A stretch of DNA of 7,019 bases from Candidatus Omnitrophota bacterium (GTDB lineage Bacteria; Omnitrophota; Gorgyraeia; Gygaellales; Profunditerraquicolaceae). A program made the position numbers and the translations under genes. The notes under the pieces are model-generated. The model was not told where the DNA came from, searched no databases, and saw only the letters and a list, made by a program, of their open reading frames with translations. Position 1 is the stretch's first letter, and each line of letters starts with the position of its first letter. Of the stretch, positions 1-6,310 are shown in pieces. The DNA is taken from positions 1-7,019 of the forward strand of contig JAGOIJ010000088.1 in assembly GCA_017995695.1 (NCBI GenBank), written 5' to 3'.

Positions 1-397
1 TATCAGAACTTATATAGCGAACCCAGTTGATATGGTGCGGATACAAGGCAATAAGCGCCAACCCAGCGAATGCTGCGTTTTTAGATTCAGTAATGGTAAG
101 ACTAAGCCGATACACAAACCAACAAGCCAACGTTGAAGCGACAATATTGAAAACTATCATCGTGAGGGCGCGATTGCCAAAATGGTCAAGCGAGGCGATA
201 AGATACGAATACCCGGGAAACAGGTACGGCGCAACATAGGCACGCTGTTGCAAAGCATCGGCAAAAGAAAAATACACGGGCGTATCGCCGGTATCCCAGC
301 GTAAGCCGCTGCCAAAAGCAACCCACAGCCGAATGCCAAGCGCAAGCGCAAGAAGAACAATGAGCCAATGTATTGTTATTGTTTTATGATCGCGCAT
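1..397 (-). CDS. GT-C fold (PMT/ArnT-like) membrane glycosyltransferase, N-terminal part, cut by window edge
   Basis: Reading leftward from the ATG at 397..395 gives 132 codons without a stop, so the gene continues past the left edge. The product starts with a short basic N-terminus (MRDHK) and a membrane segment at about residues 10-29. A loop with WDTGDTPVYFSFADAL (34-49) and YLFPGYSYLIA (58-68) follows, then hydrophobic segments at about 80-97 and 108-119, and YPHHINWVRYISSD at the cut. An Asp-bearing first periplasmic loop, a PGY-type motif and a later P...(S)D/E motif are usual for the PMT/ArnT (GT39/GT83) superfamily, which transfers sugars from polyprenyl phosphates outside the inner membrane. 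The start overlaps the end of the TylF-type gene by 22 nt and has GGAAGG just upstream, which supports it. The family call is from pattern only; the substrate is unknown, and another polytopic GT-C enzyme is possible. Confidence 0.72.
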   Translation of the reverse strand, partial: MRDHKTITIHWLIVLLALALGIRLWVAFGSGLRWDTGDTPVYFSFADALQQRAYVAPYLFPGYSYLIASLDHFGNRALTMIVFNIVASTLACWFVYRLSLTITESKNAAFAGLALIALYPHHINWVRYISSD

Positions 398-1053
398 TGC
401 CCTTCCGTCGTTATAATCGGAACTTCGTTTTTATCCACAAGAAACTCCTGCACCGCCTTTTTTACCCCTTCGCAAGCGTAAAAATCATAATCGTCGATCA
501 GCATAACCCCCGCTTTCACCATACGCGGATAGAAAAAGGCAAGACAATCCCTTACTGACGCATAAATGTCAACGTCAATATGCACGAAGGAGAATGCTTT
601 ATCTTTGATGCTATCAGCTGTTTTTGGAAATACGCCCGGATAGAAAGAAACGTTCGGGCAATCGCTGAGAAATTCTTTGACCGAATCTAGGCTTACGTCT
701 TTAAAATCACCCGGCTTATGCATATCCAGGGGAGAACATTGCGCTGGCATACCGGAAAATGTATCAAACAGATGCGCGGTTGCTTGAGGATTACTTAAGG
801 CAATGAGCTTGGCTGTCCCCCCTCGGAAAACACCAACCTCTGCCATGTCAGCTTTTAGATTGCGCGCATGCTGCACAAATTGATAGATCATAAACAGACG
901 GTTCTTGGACATCAGCGTATGCGTAGCCATTCGCTTGTGTAACGCATTGAACCCATCAAGGGAATCAAGATATGAAACCTTTTCATAGAAACGCCCGAGC
1001 AACTTTCGCAGATGAAACTCTAGAGACTTTCTAATCCTGTTACAACAATTCAT
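376..1053 (-). CDS. TylF/MycF-type SAM-dependent O-methyltransferase
   Basis: This 225-residue protein has the TylF (macrocin O-methyltransferase) pattern. The SAM-binding motif I is AEVGVFRGGT (71-80), the acidic loop is LFDTFSGMP (95-103), the segment FVHIDVDIYASVRDCL spans 156-171, and MLIDDYD (184-190) is followed by a GVKKAVQEF helix. In TylF/MycF enzymes the Asp residues of the HIDVD and IDDYD regions bind a metal ion that orients the sugar hydroxyl, and both are present here. The family methylates sugar hydroxyls on macrolides, and relatives sit in many O-antigen and capsule clusters. I infer methylation of a nucleotide-linked or glycan-linked sugar. No signal peptide is seen, so it is cytoplasmic. 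The ATG overlaps the stop of the GT4-GT9 gene in an ATGA junction, with AAGAAAGGG five bases upstream, so coupled translation is likely. The length is slightly short for the family but complete. Confidence 0.88.
   Translation of the reverse strand: MNCCNRIRKSLEFHLRKLLGRFYEKVSYLDSLDGFNALHKRMATHTLMSKNRLFMIYQFVQHARNLKADMAEVGVFRGGTAKLIALSNPQATAHLFDTFSGMPAQCSPLDMHKPGDFKDVSLDSVKEFLSDCPNVSFYPGVFPKTADSIKDKAFSFVHIDVDIYASVRDCLAFFYPRMVKAGVMLIDDYDFYACEGVKKAVQEFLVDKNEVPIITTEGQCAIIKQ
401..406 (-). promoter_or_regulatory. Ribosome binding site for the GT-C gene
   Basis: GGAAGG read on the minus strand, three bases before the ATG at 397. It lies within the last codons of the TylF-type gene and supports a start inside that gene, giving the 22-nt overlap. 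The spacing is rather short, which would fit re-initiation by ribosomes finishing the upstream gene. Confidence 0.55.
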
Positions 1054-3359
1054 AAACGCCCTTTCTTAGTTAACTCCTGGCATAGCGCATCGCAGGCATG
1101 TATCACCTGTTCAACCCCGACCGCATCAAGGCAGACATTTTCTTTACACATCTGCTTATACTGATAATTTAACATGCAAGGCGCATAAAAACAATCCTTA
1201 ATAGCAACGTTGACCACGCATGGCGATTGATACCCGAATTTATCAATATCACCTGGGCCGAAAATAGCGACCATGGGGATTCCAAGCATTGCAGCCAGAT
1301 GCATCGGCCCGCTATCATTAGTGATAAAAAAGCGGCAGCGTCGCAATAGCGCGATGAAGCGCGCAACATCTGTCTTGCCTGCGCAGGTGTGCGCCTGATA
1401 CTTCATCTTCAACTGGACTGCTTGTGCCCTCACCATATCACTAGCAGCAGCTGATCCGAATAGCATTATCTTTGCTGCATACCTCTCAACAAGATAATCA
1501 GCTACTTGAGCAAACCTTTCACTTGGCCAACAGCGCGATTCCCAACCCGCCCCAGGATGCACGCCAACAATGCAATGCGAAGACTCAATATCCTGCTGTT
1601 GCAAAAACTCCTGAGCCCAATCAAGCGCATGCTGCGGGAGAACAAAATACGGATCCCGCGCAATCTCAACATGCGCCTTGAAGACCTCGGCAATATTCTG
1701 ATAACGCTGACTATCATGCATAGGCTTTGGTTCCGGCAACAATGCGTGGGTCAGTAAACGGTCCATCGCACCGATATTTTGGATATTTTCGTAATCGCGC
1801 GCATACCCAATCCTATAGCGCGCGCCACTGGCAAAGGCAATCCATGCTCCTTGAAAAAGAGGATTCAACACTACTACCAAGTCATAACGACCCCGACGCA
1901 ACAAACGCAACAAAGCAAGCTTTTTCATCACGCCTCGGCCGTACGGCACGACGCTCACCACGTCAGTCATGCACTTGATGAAATCGCCATAACGCTCATC
2001 GGCCAGCATATCTATGCGCGCCTGGGGGAATAAACTCCTTAGTCTTCGCAGTAACGGCAATGAACACGCAAGATCGCCCATGCCAAATAATTGCACCACC
2101 AGGGCCCTCTCAATCATTGCCAGATGAGGCTCTGTTTTTTGGCGCGGCAACGGCATCAACGTCCGGGCGAAAAACCTTCCCAGAGCAATACGCATGCTGC
2201 GCTGATAACGCGCCCTGGCAAGACGTATCGGATAATTCTTACAAACAGCGCGCGCAATCGCTTGGAATCGGCTAGCATATTGACGGCTATCAAACTGCGC
2301 CTCAACCTTAAGACGCCCATACCTACCCCACATCTTAGCGCGGTCAGGATCACCCAAGAGCTCTTCTATCGCCGATGCAAGGGCCTGCACATCGTTCTGC
2401 TTGACTAACAACCCGTCTTCTTTATGAGAGATAATTTCTCGCGGACCGCCGGAATCGAAAGCAATCACCGGCTTTGCCATAGCCATCGCCTCGACAATAA
2501 TAAGACCGAACGGCTCGGGACGTAACGATGCATGCACAATAATATCTGATGAGGAAATAATATCGCTGACGAACTCTTGTTTATTAACCACGATCTTAAC
2601 TTTATCTTGAAGATTAGCCGCCGCGATTTTCTTTTCGAGTCGCCTCACATAGCGCTCTTTGCCAAGTACGGGAACGCCGAATATCACGCAGGTAACGGGC
2701 GAGGTAAGCAACGCCGCCGCGTCAATAAACTTCTCAAGGCCCTTCCAAGCAGCCAAGCGCGAAACCATACTAACTAAAGGAGTGGTTATGCCAAGCTCAT
2801 CCTTAATGCGGTGCGAACCCTTTGCGATGTCGAACTCATCAAGATCGACGCTGGGGTGCAACACTGCCACTTTGTCGCTTTTTTGAAAAAGAGAAGCGAC
2901 CATATGGCTGCAGCAAATAATCGCATCAGAGAAACGGAAAAAATAAGAAGCCATCAGCCGCGCAAAAGTCACATATTCACCCGCGGATACGATATGCGGG
3001 CGTCGGGCGAGATACGCCGCAAGCGCGCCATACGGATTCATCATTGAAGTAGTGCAAATAATATCTATGTTTTGCTTAATGATGATCCGCTTGAGGGCAT
3101 TGGTCGTAGGGAAAAATTTAAAAAGGACTTTCCAATACGCCAGGGGATTGCGAAACAGGCGTATGCGCGGCATATCGCTCACCAAGACATGAGCGCCGGC
3201 TTGCTTGAAATCTGCGAAAAGCGTCCCCTCGTAAGGGACAACAAGAAATACTTCAAATTCTTCCTTGTTAAGATGTTTAATCAGGCGCAAAGTGTTAATA
3301 TCGCCGCCACCGCGCTCACAGGTTGCATTAATAAAAAGGATTCTAATTTTTCTTATCAT
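1050..3359 (-). CDS. Two-domain GT4-GT9 glycosyltransferase fusion (GT9 part heptosyltransferase-like)
   Basis: One uninterrupted frame of 769 residues from the ATG at 3359. Residues about 1-370 are a GT-B fold GT4 enzyme: IRILFINATCERGGGD at the N-terminus (Gly loop 17-20), HPSVDLDEF, SRLAAWKG (200-207), and EPFGLIIVEAMAMAKPVIAF carrying the E-X7-E pair E282/E290 that contacts the donor nucleotide sugar. After a basic linker (about 374-408), a full GT9 domain follows: LVVQLFGMGDLACSLPLLRRLR (Asp429 at the WaaC catalytic-Asp position), GVHPGAGWESRCWPSERF (599-616), LFGSAA, TNDSGPMHLAA (680-690), FGPGD (700-704), and a Cys-rich end (C714, C723, C728, C738, C743) like the C..PC....C tail of heptosyltransferases. 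Both domains look intact, so the protein may add two sugars in succession. It overlaps the GT4 gene upstream by 17 nt. A TTG 33 nt earlier is an alternative start, but homology-like sequence begins just after the ATG. A bifunctional role is inferred; the donors are unknown. Confidence 0.9.
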   Translation of the reverse strand: MIRKIRILFINATCERGGGDINTLRLIKHLNKEEFEVFLVVPYEGTLFADFKQAGAHVLVSDMPRIRLFRNPLAYWKVLFKFFPTTNALKRIIIKQNIDIICTTSMMNPYGALAAYLARRPHIVSAGEYVTFARLMASYFFRFSDAIICCSHMVASLFQKSDKVAVLHPSVDLDEFDIAKGSHRIKDELGITTPLVSMVSRLAAWKGLEKFIDAAALLTSPVTCVIFGVPVLGKERYVRRLEKKIAAANLQDKVKIVVNKQEFVSDIISSSDIIVHASLRPEPFGLIIVEAMAMAKPVIAFDSGGPREIISHKEDGLLVKQNDVQALASAIEELLGDPDRAKMWGRYGRLKVEAQFDSRQYASRFQAIARAVCKNYPIRLARARYQRSMRIALGRFFARTLMPLPRQKTEPHLAMIERALVVQLFGMGDLACSLPLLRRLRSLFPQARIDMLADERYGDFIKCMTDVVSVVPYGRGVMKKLALLRLLRRGRYDLVVVLNPLFQGAWIAFASGARYRIGYARDYENIQNIGAMDRLLTHALLPEPKPMHDSQRYQNIAEVFKAHVEIARDPYFVLPQHALDWAQEFLQQQDIESSHCIVGVHPGAGWESRCWPSERFAQVADYLVERYAAKIMLFGSAAASDMVRAQAVQLKMKYQAHTCAGKTDVARFIALLRRCRFFITNDSGPMHLAAMLGIPMVAIFGPGDIDKFGYQSPCVVNVAIKDCFYAPCMLNYQYKQMCKENVCLDAVGVEQVIHACDALCQELTKKGRL
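1059..1067 (-). promoter_or_regulatory. Ribosome binding site for the TylF-type gene
   Basis: AAGAAAGGG read on the minus strand, five bases before the ATG at 1053. It is embedded in the last Lys-Lys-Gly codons of the GT4-GT9 gene and, with the ATGA overlap, fixes the methyltransferase start. Confidence 0.6.
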
Positions 3360-4533
3360 GATCGCTTTCAAACAGGCTCTGGCATGTCTCAAAACAAACC
3401 CTGGACGTTATGCGCTGATCAAATAGTTCTCTTTTTTTAAGCGCCATCTGCGACATGGCGCGCCTTCGTGGTTTATCCGAAAATAACAGAGAGATCTTTT
3501 CTTTAAGCGCCTGCGCATCTCGCGTCGGCACGATGAAACCGTCAACCCCATCTGTTACCATTTCTTGCGCGCCAACATGATCGCTTACTATAACCGGTAA
3601 GCCACAACTCATTGCTTCAGGAACCACCAGACCTAAGCCATCCTCCACAGAAGACAGCACCAAGACATCGGAATAATGATACGCGGCAACAGGATCAATG
3701 AATCTACGATTAATCTTTATTTTTTGGGCATACTGCTCAAGAAGTTTATGCGATACCGAATCGCCGCTTGCGCCCACCAACACTATTTCGATATCAGGAT
3801 TACCCAACTCATCAACCGCTTGCAATAAATACTGAAAACCTTTGCGCAAACACGCCAAACCACAAAAACAGATACGAAAAACAGCATTTTCCTTTTCAGG
3901 AGCAACAACAAATCTGCTTAAATCAACACCTGGCCTGACAATACGCAATTTTTCTTCAGGAATCCCCTGCTTTCTAAAGGTATCATAAGCAAATTTAGAC
4001 ACGACAAAGATATAGTCGCATCGCTCGTACTCTTTACACACCTGCTCTACCAACTTCTCATGCACAAAATGTGTCCTGCCGCGTTTGGCAAACGTTGCAT
4101 CCTCCCGCACTAATTGAGCAAATAAATAGGCAATGTGCGTAGTTTGGCTATATATGACAACCTTTGCCGCATAGCGCGACTTAAGCGCGCACATCGTGTC
4201 CAAGGCATGCCCAGGAGTACTGATAAATAAATCACAACCTTTTGTGCGCGTCATTTCTTGAGTTAAAAACCTTTCAAAAAGTTGATTAGCCATCAAGAAA
4301 ACAAGATCTTGCCGCTTACGCAAAAAAGGAAGACGCAATAGAAAATCAGGCAGGCCGGAGCCTGCCTTAAAAATGTCAACAGGGATATCCTGGCTGATGT
4401 TCTTGCCAGTTGCATAACAATAAACCTTATGCAATACGTGATGGGCATGAAATTCAGCTATCGCCTGCTGCAAAGCAATACCTTGACCGCCAAAACCTAT
4501 ACCGGAATTAAACGCAAATACGACGCGCTTCAT
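3343..4533 (-). CDS. GT4 family (GT-B fold) glycosyltransferase
   Basis: This 396-residue protein is normal GT4 length. The N-terminal acceptor half opens with VVFAFNSGIGFGGQG (4-18, Gly-rich loop). The donor half contains FVVSKFAYDTF (176-186), RPGVDLSRF (200-208), CFCGLACLRKGFQYLL (222-237, with the Arg/Lys pair that contacts donor phosphates) and SSVEDGLGLVVPEAMSCGLPVIVSD (294-318). In the last motif the first acidic position of E-X7-E is Asp298 (preceded by Glu297), and the second is Glu306. This EDG..V..EAM variant is common in GT4 enzymes, so activity is expected. The enzyme would transfer a sugar from a nucleotide donor to a growing glycan at the inner face of the membrane. A clear GGAG lies six bases before the ATG, 14 nt after the FkbM-type gene, and the 3' end overlaps the fusion gene by 17 nt. 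It contains a terminator-like hairpin and a run of seven A residues, described separately. Sugar and linkage cannot be predicted. Confidence 0.9.
   Translation of the reverse strand: MKRVVFAFNSGIGFGGQGIALQQAIAEFHAHHVLHKVYCYATGKNISQDIPVDIFKAGSGLPDFLLRLPFLRKRQDLVFLMANQLFERFLTQEMTRTKGCDLFISTPGHALDTMCALKSRYAAKVVIYSQTTHIAYLFAQLVREDATFAKRGRTHFVHEKLVEQVCKEYERCDYIFVVSKFAYDTFRKQGIPEEKLRIVRPGVDLSRFVVAPEKENAVFRICFCGLACLRKGFQYLLQAVDELGNPDIEIVLVGASGDSVSHKLLEQYAQKIKINRRFIDPVAAYHYSDVLVLSSVEDGLGLVVPEAMSCGLPVIVSDHVGAQEMVTDGVDGFIVPTRDAQALKEKISLLFSDKPRRRAMSQMALKKRELFDQRITSRVCFETCQSLFESDHDKKN
4348..4367 (-). other. Terminator-like RNA hairpin with UCCG loop inside the GT4 gene
   Basis: On the transcribed-product strand the bases AGGCAGGC, TCCG, GCCTGCCT form a perfect 8-bp stem closed by a C(UCCG)G tetraloop of the very stable UNCG class. 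The stem is followed by GATTTTCTATT. It codes for residues K-A-G-S-G-L-P near position 56-62 of the GT4 protein. The layout resembles a weak intrinsic terminator or pause site, but the U-run is only four bases and starts two bases after the stem. It may simply be a chance result of codon choice. Confidence 0.35.
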
Positions 4534-4539
4534 ACGCTA

Positions 4540-4543
4540 CTCC
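4540..4543 (-). promoter_or_regulatory. Ribosome binding site for the GT4 gene
   Basis: GGAG read on the minus strand, six bases before the ATG at 4533, in the 14-nt gap after the FkbM-type gene. The core and spacing are typical of Shine-Dalgarno sites and settle this start. Confidence 0.65.
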
Positions 4544-4547
4544 GATG

Positions 4548-5489
4548 CTATTGGATACCCTTACGCAAAAGCAGATTGATCTCATTCCTTGCTTGCGCCA
4601 AGGCAATAATCTGGTTGAAATCAAGGCGTTGCCGGCACTCCGGCTGACATATTACTGAAATTGAAAAACCGTTATCGCGCAATAATTGAAGCAAATCTTC
4701 AGGTTCAGTATTAAGGTTTTTAAGATACGCAGGGGCAAAAGCCATCATCATCGATAGTTGCGGCGAATGCAATAACTGCCTTGCCCCCTTAAAAACTAAA
4801 CCTTCAGCCCCCTCAACATCAATTTTAACAAAATCGATCTTTCTTTGTACTGTGGAAATAAAATCATCAAGCAGAATAGTCTCAACAGAGGTAACGCAGC
4901 CTTGCGCGAAGGCAATAGTTTTTCTGCTCAAGGCATGCGCCCCCAGATTTGTCCTGTGCAAAGAAAGCTCGGCCTTACCGTTTTGGTCAGAAACCGCCTT
5001 CTGCATGGCTTGCACATTAACAAACTTATTTCTTGCTAAGCTCGCAGTCAGCAATGAGAAATTATACGGTTCAGGCTCAAAGGCGTATACCCGACCATGA
5101 TCTTTAACACACTGCGCCGCAAGCAAAGAATAATAGCCAATATTTGCTCCGATATCTAAAACGGCCATGCCCGGCCTCAACAATGACCTAACGAGCGCTG
5201 TTTCTTCCTTTTCGTACTCTTGGTACGCCAGCAAAGCGTCCGCGATAATGGTATCACGACAGTCGACAAATAAAAGAAAATTCTGCGCAGGAAGCAATAA
5301 AACACCTTTTGGTTTAACCCATGCGTAGAGAATACCAAATATGCGCAAAAAACACGGAATCCGATTGAATGCCCCGAGATGTTTATCAACCTGTATTTTA
5401 AGAAATCGAAAAAAACGCTGGCGCACCCTTTGAAAAAAAGTAGCAGGAAACTCCTGGTTCTTCTGCATCCCGCAATTTTTTCTTTTCAT
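4548..5489 (-). CDS. FkbM family SAM-dependent methyltransferase
   Basis: From the ATG at 5489 this is 313 residues. The C-terminal two thirds match FkbM methyltransferases: MAVLDIGANIGYYSLLAA (SAM motif I, about 108-125), GRVYAFEPEPYNFSLL (motif II with the ribose-binding acidic residue, about 132-147), AVSDQNGKAELSL, a VETILLDDF segment ending near 210, and DFVKIDVEGAEGLVFKGA (219-236), the family's signature. FkbM enzymes O-methylate polyketides and are frequent in polysaccharide clusters, where they are thought to methylate sugars. The first 60 or so residues are rich in Arg/Lys and aromatic residues, without a cleavable signal, and might touch the membrane surface. The start is uncertain: a TTG at 5510 overlaps the upstream stop as TTGA and would add seven residues, and another ATG lies at 5468; none has a strong Shine-Dalgarno sequence. 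Fourteen nt separate it from the GT4 gene downstream. The substrate is unknown. Confidence 0.87.
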   Translation of the reverse strand: MKRKNCGMQKNQEFPATFFQRVRQRFFRFLKIQVDKHLGAFNRIPCFLRIFGILYAWVKPKGVLLLPAQNFLLFVDCRDTIIADALLAYQEYEKEETALVRSLLRPGMAVLDIGANIGYYSLLAAQCVKDHGRVYAFEPEPYNFSLLTASLARNKFVNVQAMQKAVSDQNGKAELSLHRTNLGAHALSRKTIAFAQGCVTSVETILLDDFISTVQRKIDFVKIDVEGAEGLVFKGARQLLHSPQLSMMMAFAPAYLKNLNTEPEDLLQLLRDNGFSISVICQPECRQRLDFNQIIALAQARNEINLLLRKGIQ

Positions 5490-5506
5490 AATACGCAATA
5501 ACAACG

Positions 5507-6310
5507 TCAACCATGAACGCCAAACATGGCGCCTGGATATTTCATAAAGAATAAAATCATTGATTTAACATTCTCGAATCCTAGTCTGCTGAATAAGTTG
5601 CTTTTGGTAAGGCGTTGTTCAAAATGTTTCACCACCGCTTCAGGAACATAAGCCACCTGATAACCTGCCTTCTGCATGCGGATACAATAATCGCTGTCTT
5701 CCCATCCGTAAAACATCCGCTTGTCTAACAACCCGATCTTTTGTTGGGCGCTGGCGCGAATGAACTGGCAGGCGCCGATTACCTGCTCCACTATCCGCGC
5801 TTCATCGTGGCCCCAGTCAGACATATGAAATTGTTTAAACGCCCTGCTATTGGTAACCCATCGCAGAAACGACAATCTACGCATTAAAGGAGACAACAGC
5901 GAATGGTGCCGACGGCAGGAGAATTGCAGCGCGCCTTGCGCGCTCACAAGCTTTGGGCCAAGTAATCCTACGCTGGGATGATCCTCCATAAAGCGCTTCA
6001 TCTGCTCTAAGGCAAGGTGTTCTAATTCAGTATCTGCATCTAATAACGCTATATAGTCGCCACGAGCGCTTGCTATACCTTGGTTACGCGCGCATGCCAC
6101 CCCTCTATTTATTTTGTTTTGAATTATCGTGACTGTTGGAAACGTTCGCGTGATGGCTTGAGCAATGTTTTTTTCAAGGCCGTTGACGACAACAATAATT
6201 TCGCATTCGGATGCGATACTTTGCCTCAACACTGACGCCACGCACGACAATACTAACTCCAACTCATTCCAGACAACGATAACCACGCTGATAACAGGCG
6301 CTCTCACCAT
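5507..6310 (-). CDS. GT2 family glycosyltransferase (rhamnosyltransferase-like)
   Basis: A complete 267-residue GT-A fold enzyme. It begins with ISVVIVVWNE (7-16), the usual GT2 nucleotide-binding strand. Then come NRGVACARNQGIASARGDYIALLDADTE, with the metal and donor binding DxD as D91-A-D93, VIGACQFIRASAQQKIGLLD (178-196), and FYGWEDSDYCIRMQKAGY (200-217), whose Glu204-Asp205 provide the expected catalytic base region, followed by VVKHF (His229). The GACQFIR plus GWEDSDYCIR layout resembles rhamnosyltransferase-like GT2 proteins (WcaA/RfbF type), but the sugar is not determined by this. There is no long C-terminal membrane region, so it should act in the cytoplasm or at the membrane face. 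The ATG overlaps the radical SAM stop by 7 nt and has GAGGA four bases upstream, which fixes the start. The stop touches the possible TTG start of the FkbM-type gene. Confidence 0.9.
   Translation of the reverse strand: MVRAPVISVVIVVWNELELVLSCVASVLRQSIASECEIIVVVNGLEKNIAQAITRTFPTVTIIQNKINRGVACARNQGIASARGDYIALLDADTELEHLALEQMKRFMEDHPSVGLLGPKLVSAQGALQFSCRRHHSLLSPLMRRLSFLRWVTNSRAFKQFHMSDWGHDEARIVEQVIGACQFIRASAQQKIGLLDKRMFYGWEDSDYCIRMQKAGYQVAYVPEAVVKHFEQRLTKSNLFSRLGFENVKSMILFFMKYPGAMFGVHG

Noticed and set aside
2115..2117. Internal ATG just before the GT9 domain as a separate translation start that would yield a free heptosyltransferase.
   Set aside because: No convincing Shine-Dalgarno sequence precedes it, and the frame from the GT4 part is unbroken. 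An internal product is possible but unsupported.
3360..3392. A TTG start at 3392 for the GT4-GT9 fusion, adding 11 residues, with AGGG at a fair distance upstream.
   Set aside because: The ATG at 3359 sits directly before the conserved first strand (IRKIRILFIN) and gives a smaller overlap. The extra residues look like out-of-frame reading of the upstream gene. It cannot be fully excluded, since the ATG has only a weak GAAAG before it.
3432..3438. Run of seven A on the mRNA strand in the GT4 gene as a possible frameshift site feeding into the downstream fusion gene.
   Set aside because: In the frame of the fusion gene a stop lies at 3408..3410, just after the run, so slippage could not produce a joined GT4-GT4-GT9 protein. 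The run encodes ordinary Lys codons.
27..3440. Several plus-strand open frames of 60-120 codons opposite the minus-strand genes.
   Set aside because: They are antisense to strongly supported genes, show no recognisable protein motifs and have low-complexity, shadow-like compositions.
3441..3461. Inverted repeat GCGCCAT with a 7-nt loop and ATGGCGC.
   Set aside because: On the mRNA strand it is followed by an A-run, not a U-run, and on the plus strand no T-run follows, so it does not fit a terminator. It is likely chance within Arg/Ala/Met codons.
5490..5510. A TTG start at 5510 for the FkbM-type gene, making a TTGA overlap with the GT2 stop.
   Set aside because: The ATG at 5489 is the more usual start codon and loses only seven unconserved residues. 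The TTG has no clear Shine-Dalgarno sequence. It remains possible as a coupled start.
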